Of a stretch of 64,000 bases of DNA, positions 49,890 to 61,073 are shown piece after piece. This DNA comes from Sporodiniella umbellata (Eukaryota; Mucoromycota; Mucoromycetes; Mucorales; Rhizopodaceae): the NCBI GenBank assembly GCA_025677835.1, contig JAIXMR010000009.1, forward strand, positions 186,001 through 250,000. The letters are read 5' to 3'. The position numbers were made by a program, and so were the translations under genes. The notes beneath the pieces were generated by a model. It searched no databases. It was not told the DNA's origin and saw only the letters and a list, made by a program, of their open reading frames with translations. The first letter of the stretch is position 1. Every line of letters begins with the position of its first letter.

Positions 49890-50965
49890 CTAGTCTGTCT
49901 TTCTTGCCCGAACTAAAATAAAAAATAAGTAATAGCAAAAAACGATTGCGAGTAACGCTTACCATCGTTTCGAATAGGGATTTTTAGTCCTTGTTTGGCA
50001 AAAGTCTTAGATAGCTCAGTAGACTCGGTCATACCTGGAAACTAAGAGAATAGGGAGGGGTGTTGGTTGCCTGATTACATCACTTTGTTAGCTTACTTTT
50101 TTGGCTGAGTAAACGGTAAATGGATCAGAAAATACTTGAGCTACAATTTTCGATTTGGCATTCTCTTGGAAATCGGCACTAAACGTAACAGATACATCGA
50201 TTAGAGATATTACTGTGCTCTAAAAGCATGGAGAAGGCTATAGGTCTACTTACTTTACTAGTTTCATCAAGCTGAATCGAAGTGTGTATCTCCCTTCGGT
50301 TCGAATGCTCAAGTCCGGGAAGGCAAAATAAAGCCCTGGTTCATTCCTTTCGTTTTTCAGTAGACTGGGTGAGCTTACAAGGGATCCCATTAATACCCGT
50401 GTACATTTGGGAGGATTGGATATAATGTTTCGTTCTTTGGTACAGTCATCAGACCATAGGGTAACATGAAGAACAAAGAAGGGGATTTGTAAAGATCTTT
50501 TTTTTTTTTTTTTTTTTTCATTTTTCAGTCGCATTCCTTTTTTTTTTTTTTTTTTTTTTAAAAAAAAACAAGTGCTCTTACTGAATGTCTACGAGTGCAT
50601 CGTTCTGTTTGACAATCAATTGTACAATAGGAGGTGGGTCTATGGGTCTTCGGTCTTTCTCTCCAAATCCGCACATTCTAGCGTGGAGAGGTTGTTGACA
50701 GACTACTAATTCATAAGTTCTGCAAAAACAGTAAGAAAACAATAACGAAAACAATGATAAGAACAACTGTAAACAAAAAAAAAGTTTTCTGTCTATGCCG
50801 CTATAGTGCAAAGAATAGTAACCTTCTTTCTCTCTCATCGTAGCCTATGGACTTGAAAGTAGAATTTACTTCATCATGGGATGAAAAGCGAGGTGTGTTC
50901 AAATTGTTCATGTGGTATTGTTTTTGTTGCTCTGCTACATAGTTTGTGTTGTATTCTCTACTCAT
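49890..50965 (-). CDS. Velvet-domain transcription regulator
   Basis: 247 residues from exons 50965-50823, 50719-50582, 50496-50259, 50219-50097, 50041-49963 and 49912-49890. After about 48 polar residues, the velvet domain begins with [29 protein letters not shown] and continues [50 protein letters not shown] and VFTVYS-type [14 protein letters not shown]. The last exon is 23 bases (VRARKTD). Velvet proteins form dimers that control sporulation and secondary metabolism. The domain fills nearly the whole protein, as in VelB/VosA. The 3' end of exon 3 is ambiguous: GTAAAG at 50258 was used, but GTAAGT seven bases on, paired with an AG two bases later, would also keep frame. The second intron's 3' end lies after a long A-run. 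Confidence 0.9.
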
Positions 50966-51605
50966 TTTCTTTATCTGTGTGTTTGCTGAGAAGAAAAGAT
51001 CAACAAAAAAAAAAAAAAGAAAACGGTTTTTTATAAATACAGCTTTTCTAAATATATAGCGGAACACTTCGGTTCTTGAAGTTGACTTGGCGGTCCTTGA
51101 CATGAAGGTTTGCCGAAAGAATTGTAACTCATTTTTTATCAACCAGGATGTATGGATATACACACACACACGGAGGTTCTCAAACATACGCTTAAGGGTA
51201 CCTGCTTTTTTTTTTTTTTTCTTTCTTTTCTTTGTGCAAAAACTTAGAGATTTGGACTAGCCATAATAGATTGGGTATGTTGTTTATCTTTGCTACACAA
51301 GATAATTGACGATGTATTAGGGGGGGTGAGAGAGACCTGTGTCTAAAACAAATGTTGGGTGTTTTGCAGCTGCTCTGATTCCAATCGGCATTTTGTTTCT
51401 CAACATTTCAATATGAAACTCAGTTGCTATGTTTTATGGCAAGTATTGTACGCGTACTCTTGGTAGAAAAAGTAGCTTTCAAAGAATTTCGTTTCTACAG
51501 AAAACAAAACAAAAGATTGAGCTTAAACTCAGAAAAGAATTTCTAATTTTTTTTTTTTTTTTTTTGACTCTCTTTTTTTCTTTCTTTTTTCTTCTTTTCT
51601 GTTCA
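50966..51605. other. Divergent promoter region, velvet / CYSTM
   Basis: Contains T-runs near 51206 and 51550, a CA-rich stretch at 51161-51170 and a G-run at 51320-51326. No gene seen. Confidence 0.5.
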
Positions 51606-51993
51606 ATGTCATACCCAGCACAGGCACCTCAGCAGCAGTTTTACGCCCCTCCTCCAGACGGAAACTATCAATCTTATCCTCCTCAGCAGCAGCAATATGC
51701 TTCGCAGGGATTTCAATACCCTCCACCTCAGCAACCTTATCAAGGCTACCCACCTCAGTAAACCACCGTAACTAATATCTATACATGCTGTCTAACCGTT
51801 TATATCGTTGTCCACTAGACCTCCGCCACAAACTGTCTATGCTCAGCCTGCCCCTGCTAACAACCAATCCAATAACTGCTGTTATGCATGGTAAGTCTGC
51901 AATAAGAAGAAACAAAAAATAGATTCCTGATTTGACTTGTGATATAGCCTGGCCAGTTTATTGTGTTGTTGCGCATTAGAAGAGATATGTTAG
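51606..51993 (+). CDS. Small CYSTM-type protein
   Basis: 89 residues from exons 51606-51757, 51819-51890 and 51948-51993. The first 70 residues are Gln/Pro/Tyr-rich (YPPQQQQY, PPPQQPYQGYPP). The C-terminus is a Cys-rich hydrophobic module, NNCCYACLASLLCCCALEEIC, which fits the CYSTM family of small tail-membrane stress proteins. Two introns interrupt even this short gene. Function by family: stress resistance at the plasma membrane, not shown here. Confidence 0.85.
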
Positions 51994-52088
51994 ACAAAAA
52001 GAATTAAAAGGGTTAAAAAAAAAACAATTTTATTATATGCTCTTTTTTTCTATATATATATATATATATATAAACAGAAAAGTTGGTT

Positions 52089-52613
52089 TTAAGCCGTCGA
52101 GAAATAATGGCTTAAATCATTATAACGCGATTTACATCGACGCAGACTTGAGCGTTCTTGTGGTGAGTTGAAGTCTAAATCTTCAATCAAAGTAGAAATA
52201 GTCTGCATAGGCTGAGAGGGCTCACATTCTACTGTTGGCTGCTCGATATAAAACTTGGAAGTTGTAGATCGTTTGAGTGTTGGTATCGCGACTTTGTTTT
52301 TGCGAAGCGTATCCATGATTATATCATTGGAGCTCACTTCTTTTTCATCCAAGGTAGCTTTTGCCCTTTGCTTCAGTGGTTTGGGCTTCACAGGCTCAGC
52401 ATTTTGAATTGAATTTGGCTTATGTTTCTTTTGTAGAATGAAGTTTCTATACCATTGTCTCCAGGACAGATTCATGGCTCGACTCTTGCTTTTCAGAACC
52501 GATTTACTTTTGTTTGAAATCAGCAGTCTTCTGCTTCCCATTTCATATTTACCACAGACCAAGTTATGTTTTGACAAATTGCTTTGTATAATATACATTC
52601 CATTACCGTACAT
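52089..52613 (-). CDS. Hypothetical protein, basic, unknown
   Basis: A single-exon frame of 174 residues from the ATG at 52613 (MYGNGMYIIQSN) to 52089. It is rich in Lys, Ser and Arg. A Trp-containing stretch LSWRQWYRNFILQKK sits near residue 55. The C-terminal STLIEDLDFNSP and SRYNDLSHYF look like short linear motifs. No named domain is seen. It is convergent with the CYSTM gene 95 bases away. Confidence 0.55.
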   Translation of the reverse strand: MYGNGMYIIQSNLSKHNLVCGKYEMGSRRLLISNKSKSVLKSKSRAMNLSWRQWYRNFILQKKHKPNSIQNAEPVKPKPLKQRAKATLDEKEVSSNDIIMDTLRKNKVAIPTLKRSTTSKFYIEQPTVECEPSQPMQTISTLIEDLDFNSPQERSSLRRCKSRYNDLSHYFSTA

Positions 52614-52877
52614 ATTGGGCAAACACAAAAAGAGAAAGAGAAGCAAAAAAAAAAAAAAAAAAGCGCAAGAGAAGCTGAAAACTAGAAAGCCTTAAATACC
52701 AAAACCCTCAATTCTTGGAAAGGAAAGCTGAAGATTTATGCTTTTTAAAAATTACCCCAAAAAAAAAAAAAAAAAAACCATGGCTCTTTTGATTGCTACC
52801 TTATGCCATTATAATTTTATTGTCTTTAAATCGCTGCATCTGCATTGATTTCTACAGCTACCAATTTATCAAGACGC

Positions 52878-53241
52878 ATGTACGTCTTCAAGGCGGGTTG
52901 TAACGAAATAAAGAAAACGTACGCGGTCTTTGCCGCTTTATTTGAACAAATCTATAAACTATCAACCGTTTTTAACTCCACAATGACTAACGAGATAGTT
53001 AAGACTAGTATTGATATACAGTCATTTGATATTCCAAGAAAAAACAAAGGTTGTGGGCAACATCTCGGTAAGTTATGCAACAATAAAAGTTTTCCTGCAA
53101 CCAGCATCAATCGTAGAAAATAGTAAAAAAAAGAAAAAAGAAAAGGCACGCTTATTAAAAGCATTGTTATCACTATCCGCGCAACTCGATCGTCCTGAAT
53201 GTATACAAAACCAACACTCGTACCGAAATTATCACTTTTAA
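52878..53241 (+). CDS. Possible small gene, unknown
   Basis: Exons 52878-53067 and 53117-53241 join in frame at a GTAAGT donor and a GTAG acceptor to give 104 residues (MYVFKAGCNEIKK ... NQHSYRNYHF). It is Lys-rich, with PRKNKGCGQHL spanning the junction and a KKKKKEKARLLKALL helix after it. No family recognised. Coding frame also continues upstream of the ATG to an AG at 52855-52857, so a 5' exon may be missing. Confidence 0.35.
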
Positions 53242-53633
53242 AGGTTTAAGTACAACATATGTGACTTTATTGAGCAGCTCGGTGATTCCGTATACGTTAG
53301 ATAAGACATATTAGGCTAAAGGAATATCTATATCGAGTCTTTTTTCATTCCTTGTTGTTTTCCTCTTATCGTTGTACATCCCTTTCAACTCGTTTTAAGG
53401 TTCTTTCTCATACTTTTTTTTTTTTCTTGCAAAAATAGTTGTTGCATATTGAGAAAGCTCTTTGGCTACAAAAGAATCAAAAGCACTCTCAACAAGTTCG
53501 CTATTTCTGCCTTTGTACCATTTAGACAGATCAGCTAAAAAATGGTCACAATCAAGCCACCTTCTCTACTCCACTTTTAGCTTTATTTTATTTATTTATT
53601 TTTTTTTTGGTTTGAAAAAAATAGATTGACATC
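53242..53633. other. Spacer before BFR2
   Basis: About 400 AT-rich bases with pyrimidine runs; presumed BFR2 promoter. No gene seen. Confidence 0.5.
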
Positions 53634-54292
53634 ATGTCAAAAAGTAACGATACTATTGATATCAGCTGTTATTTTATTAACTTGCTTTTTTTTTAAAAAA
53701 AAAAACTATAAACGTAACGATTAGAAAATTCATCGCTCTTTGATCTCATTGCGGATATAGAAACAACAGCACCAGCAGGTAGATTTATTTTTTGAGCCAG
53801 CAGGAAACCACAGACATTAACTTTTGTTGATAGACTACGATCCAGAGGATACCCATGAGACTTTCCAGGAGGAAAATGAGCAAAAATTCGGTAGCGATGC
53901 GGAAGATAATGAGGATGCCGCACGTGATCATTATATAACTGTTGGCAAAAGCAAGCTTCGTAGTGAGCAACCTACCATGTTAGACGATCCTCGTTACTCT
54001 GGTAAACGAGCCAGTCGCAAAGATGTATTCTCTGAAGAAGAGGAAGAAGAATCTGCAAGCGAAGACAACGATGATAGCTTCGATGACGATGAGGATTTAA
54101 TGGGTGGTGTGAAAGACGATGAAGAAGAAATTGACGATGAGGAAATAGATAGTGACGAACAAGCACTTAGAAACGAAGAGACCGATAGTGATGAAGCAGC
54201 CGACAGTGATGAAGTAGTTGACGATGACGCCAATGAGAGCGATGGTGAACTAAATGAAGAACTTCGCAAAATTCAAGATGAAGAAAAGTAGT

Positions 54293-54324
<32 letters not shown>

Positions 54325-55442
54325 GTAGGTAATTAAAGCTTTACGGTTTAGGCAAATTATTTCTCAGTTATCCAAGAGTGCTCAGAGCGACATCGAAAAA
54401 GGACAACATGTCCGACAGCAATTGGTACGAAAAAAGAAACAGAAAAAAGATCGACGTATATTTACATTGAATTTTACAGACTTTGTGGGATAATTGCTTA
54501 GAAAGCCGTATCCGCATGCAAAAAATCGTAGAAAGTGCCAATAAGCTTCCCCAAAAGGACAACTGGATTGGCTTTCTGGCTAAAGCCGAGGGTGTTGAAA
54601 GCGATCTAGAGGAAGTGAAGGCAGGTTTACGTGAAGTAATGGACGATTTGATAGACATTCGCACCGGGCTCTTTGAACAGAATGGCTGTATTGACCTTTC
54701 GAAAAAAAACATAAACACCAGAAAAAGACACCTTGAAGACGAAGATGAGATTTACAACGATAAACTATGGAAAGACATGTCAGAAATCAACGACGTCTTT
54801 GTTCCTTTCCGTAACAGTACTTTAGAAAAATGGAGCAACAAAGTACAGGTTGCAGCTGGTGCAAAGCTGAACAAAAAATTCAAAGCGTTTGATCAAAACA
54901 TTATGACACAGATTGATACTGTATTGGGAGACAAGGAGGGATTAATCAAAAGAACGCAACTACAAAGATCCGACTATCACATTCTTGGCAAGGTGAAGTT
55001 GGAGGTTACCAAGATTGACGAAGAGATTGATACTGGAAAGAAAGCAGATCGTCACTTGAATACATATGACGTTGAAATTTTTGATGACCAGGACTTTTAT
55101 CAGCAACAACTACGAGAGCTAATTGAGTCACGAATGGTAGATACTGACGACCCAACAGCTATTGGCATGAGATGGGCTGCTCGTAAAAATGAACAAAAGA
55201 AGAAGAAAAGAGCGGTCAACACAAAAGCAAGTAAAGGCCGCCAACTTCGGTAAGTTACTATCTTTTTCTTACTGTTTCCAAAGAACCAACAAATATATAT
55301 ATTTAAAAATAGATTCAATGTGCATGAAAAATTACAAAACTTTATGGCACCTATACCTACTGGTGGTTGGCATGATGAGATGGTGAATGAGCTGTTCTCC
55401 TCTTTATTAGGCCAAAAATTAGATGACAGTTTGGCAGAATAA
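53634..55442 (+). CDS. BFR2: Ribosome-biogenesis factor Bfr2/AATF
   Basis: 496 residues from exons 53634-53643, 53725-53778, 53834-54287, 54352-54424, 54480-55249 and 55313-55442. The first exon is only 10 bases (M-S-K plus one base), followed by the AATF start [23 protein letters not shown]. Then comes a long acidic Asp/Glu/Ser stretch, the AATF leucine-zipper part ([20 protein letters not shown]), and the C-terminal Traube domain ([44 protein letters not shown]). The protein acts in 18S rRNA processing within the SSU processome. Confidence 0.95.
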
Positions 55443-55458
55443 ATACACAAATGACTTT

Positions 55459-55499
<41 letters not shown>

Positions 55500-55514
55500 A
55501 AGGGAAGGAAGCGT

Positions 55515-56177
55515 CTAGTCGTCTTCCTCTTCACTTTCAGAGTTTCTTAAAGACTTTATATGAGTCAAGACTGTACCCAGGGCGGAGGAGTTTTCATGTA
55601 AGTCTTCAGCGGAAGCTTCCGGATCTTGTTTCGTCTCAAAGTCTCTACGTCCATAGAACGATCCTTGGTTGCAGGATTGCCTTATGGTATAATAGGATGG
55701 GCGATGTGAGGAAGTTACAGCATTGATACTGGATTTGTTTTCCAGTAGGCTGTAAGGTAAAGGAATCTCCTTTATCGCTCGATACTGTCCACAGTTGTTC
55801 AAATGTTCGTTCTCTAATCGAAAAAAGTTCCATTGTATTCGACGATAAGCCTCTAGTGCAGCGATCAGTATCCCAAAAGATTGCCCGTTAAGACCTGATT
55901 TAAGTAAACCAAGTGCCCACGTGAAACGAAGCGAAATATTCGAAACTATGGCGATGTAATATGTCTTTAAACAGTTTAAGATGTTAGACGAAAAGACAAG
56001 TGACTATTATTACCCATTGATAGAAAACAATCTCATCCCGCAAAAACAAATGTTTACTTCCAAAGACAATTAGACCCCAATCTTTTTTCAAATCCCAAAT
56101 ACAAGTATAACATGAATTGATAAGACAAAAAGCGATCCACAGGATACTCATACCCTGTGATGCTACAAGATATTATT

Positions 56178-56212
<35 letters not shown>

Positions 56213-58361
56213 CGTGGTTTTACAACAAAAGAGTGACCATCAACTTACGATACATGCGTTTTATGCCAGTGATCAGAGCAACCAGAATGCTTGTTGCGTA
56301 TTTAGCGGCGTTTAAAAGATGCACTTTTTCGTTGGAGTCCTTAAATCGTCTTAAGCACTGAAGTAGACGCCACCAGGGAGGCAAAGCAGCCAAGAGAGGT
56401 GAAACCCAGCTCTGTGACATGAGGCAGGTTGTTTCTAGATTAGACCAATGAACAGAATAAGTACAAAAAAAATACGAAGCAGTCCAGATAGAGTACGCCA
56501 AACTGTTGAGTTCGTCTGCAATAAAAAAATCTCTAAATTCAACCGGAAAACAGTAAGATAGAACAATCCTAATCTAATTTTTTTTTTTAAAAAATAGATC
56601 AGTTTCTATCCATCTAAAGGTGTGTGTGTTTGTGTGTGTGTGTGTGTGTGCATATGTATTTACCAAAGTAAATCCTAGCCATCGCCTTGCAGAAAGATAA
56701 AATAGATCAAATGGACAGAGTAAAACTGAAGCGAGTGATACAAACAAGAGGAGGGGACATGATTCGGATGGAACATAGGATAGAGCGAGCTGCGAGAAAT
56801 CGATAAATATCACAAAACTGCTTATAAGTAGTAAAATGGAAGGAAGCTCTGCAAATTGATGATATGTTAGATTGTCTCTTGGGTTTAACTCGAAAATGAA
56901 CTTGTAGTTTATCCTGAATCGATGCCATACGATCAAGTTGACAGAAAAGCCTAAACAGAATAGAATGGGTAATAGAAAGCAAGCATAAATCTGAGTGTTG
57001 ATATATAAATTTGGTATTTGCTTTATCGTTTCTGGGTCCGTAGCTGTAAGGTGTTAATACAATTTTTTTTTTCTCGGTTAGGAAAAAAAAAAAAAAAAAA
57101 AAAAAAAAACAGGTAAATGTTACCTAAAGCAGCTGCTTGAATAAGCAAACAAAGAGACAGACCCAAAAAGATACCCACCCTTAATACAGTGAAATTGGAA
57201 TCCTAACCATTCCAAAAAAGAAGTGTTACGTGACCTTCTAAATATGTTTGCTGTTTTCTTTACTTTTGTTTGTTCTGACGGCCTTAGTTTCCGCATACCG
57301 CGACTGCGATGTCCGTCTGCGAATTCATTAATAAATAGAGTCTATGTTGATATTGAGCTACCAGTGTTTAAAATAACGAGGTTTAATCATTTACTTCCGT
57401 TTCGTGCATTATATGCTCTAGATCTGTTGAAGAAACCCAGTGTTGCTGCTCAAGCATCTTTAGATAAAGAGGGCCAGCATTCCATCCGGCCACCTTGTCA
57501 AATTTCTTTAGTATTTTTCGAAAGCCGAGCTGGTTCAGCTCTTTGAAAGATTTCAAGAACATCAAACTTTTGTAGTACTCTCGAATGACCTTATTCAGTC
57601 TACTTTTGGCCACGTTATGACTGATTCTTTCCTGACTTGGTGCTAAAGAAAAGTATTGATCTTGGTATTTAAACCACGTTTGATTCTCGTCCATAGCAAG
57701 TGATGGCTATAGTCCTGTTAGCGTATTATCTTTATCAAACTGTTTACCTCAACATCCCACAGCTGACGGGCAAGTTCAGACAAGTAATAAAGTTGGATTT
57801 TTATTGCATTGAGCTTTAGTTGGGCGTCTGTTTCTTTTTCTGTAGAAAAATTTATTTTTAATTACTGTTGTAAAGCACCAATTTACCTTTGTAGAATTTG
57901 GCTATCTTTTCTAGTTCAAAATCCAGTGAGTCAAAAAAGTTCCTTTCAACCGAGCCTGCATGAAACAAGACTTCGTCAAGAATGGGTAGGTTCGCTTTGT
58001 TGGTTCGAATTGAGCCTATGGTTTTGCGTTCATACAAATTAATCTTTCCCATTAAAAGGGCTCAAGTGTACCTGGACGGAAATTGAATCGATCAAAATAA
58101 TGGAATGGGTTCTTCCATGTTCTATCTAATGCTTGAAGGTATCGATCCAAATCACTGGCGGCTTTTGTTTCTTTGGATTTACGAAACTTTACAAAAATTA
58201 AAAACAGAAAAAAACTCTTAATTCTTCTTTTTTTTTTTCTTTTTTTTTTTGGATTTTACCTTTTCTACCTGGCTTAGGTCTTTTTTTAATTCTTTGTAAT
58301 CGATATATGCCTTTCGCCATTCAGGTACAATGGCACTTTCAAGGTGTTTGGAAAATTTCAT
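55515..58361 (-). CDS. SYG1: SPX-EXS phosphate exporter/signalling protein (SYG1/XPR1-like)
   Basis: 716 residues from eleven exons: 58361-58260, 58186-58072, 57955-57887, 57839-57748, 57706-57395, 57341-57264, 57202-57124, 57043-56664, 56573-56249, 56162-56014, 55964-55515. The SPX domain starts [22 protein letters not shown] and includes [54 protein letters not shown] closes it. Four to six membrane segments and the EXS domain follow ([55 protein letters not shown]). SPX binds inositol pyrophosphates. EXS proteins export phosphate. Confidence 0.94.
56621..56650. repeat. (TG)n microsatellite in a SYG1 intron
   Basis: Interrupted TG repeat near the donor side of the intron at 56663-56574. 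Confidence 0.85.
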
Positions 58362-58906
58362 GTAAAAAAGTACTTGATGTTTTTTTTTTAAAAAAACAAA
58401 CAAACAAACTCAGCAAGCTTTTAAAAGAAGAAGAAAAAAGAACAGAAAAACAAATAAAGAAAGACAAAAAGAAAAAGCTGAGAAAGCTCTTAAATCTCTC
58501 TTTTTTTTTTTTTTTGTATAGATAATTCGGATCTAAACCTCTCTCTTACATAGAAGCTTATATATGTAACCCTACAGGGGAAATGTAAGGTGATTTCCAT
58601 TGGTTATTGTTCCGAGGCGCAAGTGCAAAGAAAAAAAAAAAAAAAAAAAAAAAAGCCTAACTTACTTTAGGGAATCTGGCCGTAGAATGTTGTTGTCTGC
58701 TTTTCATTAAAGGGGTTTTTTGGGTCAATTGACTTACTCTTTCAAAGGTTAGCCAGAGTCTATTGAAACCTTGGGGAAAGCACGCTTGGATCTGTGTAAC
58801 GTGTGACTGTGAGTATGTCACTTTGGTTTAATCCTATCTTTTTGGGGGGGTTTTTTTTTTTTTTTTTTTTTTTTTATTCTTCTTGATTTTTAATTGTGAA
58901 TTCGCC
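58362..58906. other. Divergent promoter region SYG1 / DIS3L
   Basis: Contains a T-run of about 25 bases at 58851-58875, an A-run of about 27 at 58628-58654 and a G-run. No gene seen. Confidence 0.55.
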
Positions 58907-61034
58907 ATGTCCATTAGAAACGAACGTTCGTTTTTTAGGAAAACCAAAGGCAATGCTCTTGTGAAGCTAGTGAGAGAGCGTAAGTGAATGTAGTTGTGTT
59001 TAGGTAAACCAAGAGACTAAAACAAGAAGTTTAGAGTATCTACGTGAAGATATTCCCTGTATGTCAGAAGCTTGTGGACACGGCTGTGAGAACAAAGGGT
59101 CTTCTCTACTAAGCTCCCATAGTCAAGCTTACTTTATACCAGATCTTTCTGTAAATAGATGTGTGCGATAGATAGAGAGGCAGGTTATTGACAGGAAAAG
59201 AATAGGTTATCTTGCGTTATTTAGAAATCCTTGAGGACGAAGAAATGAAAAACATTATTTTTAGTCAAACATTAATGATGAGTGTAGGTAGCAAGCGTTT
59301 AGAGAGTGCTGTAAGGCTTATTGTGTTTTAGCTTCAACAAAACGAAAAGACAAAGACGTATCGAAAAATACGACAGATCATCAGTGATCCTCGACGCAAG
59401 AGTGTGATGTTTTATAACGAGATTTTCCAACAGACCAAAGTCCACCGCCGTCCGAATGAAAGCGCTGTGGACCGTGACTGGCGTTCGTTGGTCGCGATGG
59501 CCCAGTGGTACCGAGCCCATTTTGACCTTAAGAAAGAAATTGTGATTTTGACAGAGCAGACACGTGCACCTATCGAAGGTATCTGGGTGGTCTCTACTCA
59601 ACACTACCTCAACACATTCTATGCTCAACATACCGAACTCTACGATCTATCCAGTCGGCTAGCAGAAGCCATTTTAGAAGAAGCAGCACAAGAAGAACAG
59701 GCCATTGGAAAAATCAAGTTTGGAAATAAAAAGTCTAACAGTGAAACAGCCATCTCTGGATTTGTTGAAGTAATAAACATACAGGCTTTATATACAGATT
59801 TTGATATTCCTAAGACGTCTCTCTCCCTCTCCCCCTCCTTTTTTTTTTTTTTTTATGTAGTACAAATGCGTTGAGGAACTTGAGTTGGGCATAAAACTGG
59901 GTCGGTATGTTTCTGGCACCTTGAAATGTAAAAAAGATCACCGCGATCAGGCTTATATTACTGCAAACGATGGCAGGAATCTATGGATCGTCGGTAATGA
60001 ACATCGCAATCGTGCAGGTAAATAAAGAAAACACAGACAAATATATCTGACCTCGAATCAGTTCATGGCGATAGTGTGGTGGTTGAGCCCATAACGCAAG
60101 ACCATCGAGTGCAGCTCTCGAACGTTATTGAAAATGCCAATCCAGACCAAGGTAAGCAAAGTAAAAGAGAATTCCTCCTCCCTCCTTCCCCCTCCTGATC
60201 TTTAGGATTAGAGAGTGCTACAGACGATCCACCTTCAGGTCGTGTTGTGGGTATTTTAAACAGACACTGGCGATCGTATGTAGCCACTTTACAAGAAGAC
60301 AGTGCTGAAGTAGGCGGTACGATGCATCTGGCGGTGCCATTGGATCCGGTCATTCCCAAAATCAGAATACGCTACCATGACCCCAAACTGATTGAAAATC
60401 AACGTATTGTGGTTCGTATTGATAGTTGGTAATAACAAAGAGAGTAAACGTACCGATGGATGTTTTAACTCTTTTTGTACGCGTCTATTTATTCAGGCCG
60501 GTCTCTGCCCAATACCCAAACGGTCACTTTGTAAAATCGTTAGGTCCGATTCATGTCCTTGATACAGAAATCTCTGCCATTCTGGTCGAACACGATATTT
60601 CCTTGAGTCAGGCGACAAAAGATTTCAGTGAGGCTTCACTTCAAGAAATGCCTAGAGATACTTCTTTATCCCCTTGGAAACCGGAACAGGTATAGAAAAA
60701 AAAAAAAAAAAAGAAATGCCATTCAAAAAAAAAGAAATTGATCGACGTACTTTTTGTCTTTAGGCAGAACTTGAAAGACGAAGAGATTTAAGAGACCTGA
60801 CCGTCTTTAGTATCGATCCTCCCAACTGTCAAGATATCGATGGTAAGCCTTCTCCCTTTGATTGTCATACTTGTTGAAAAACACACACACACACACATAT
60901 ATATATACACACACATACATAGACGCACTCTCGGTCAAAGAACTTTCTGATGGTAATATCGAGTTGGGTGTCCATATTGCCGACGTGAGTTATTTTGTCA
61001 AGGAGAATTCAATGACAGATCTCGAAGGCCGATC

Positions 61035-61073
<39 letters not shown>

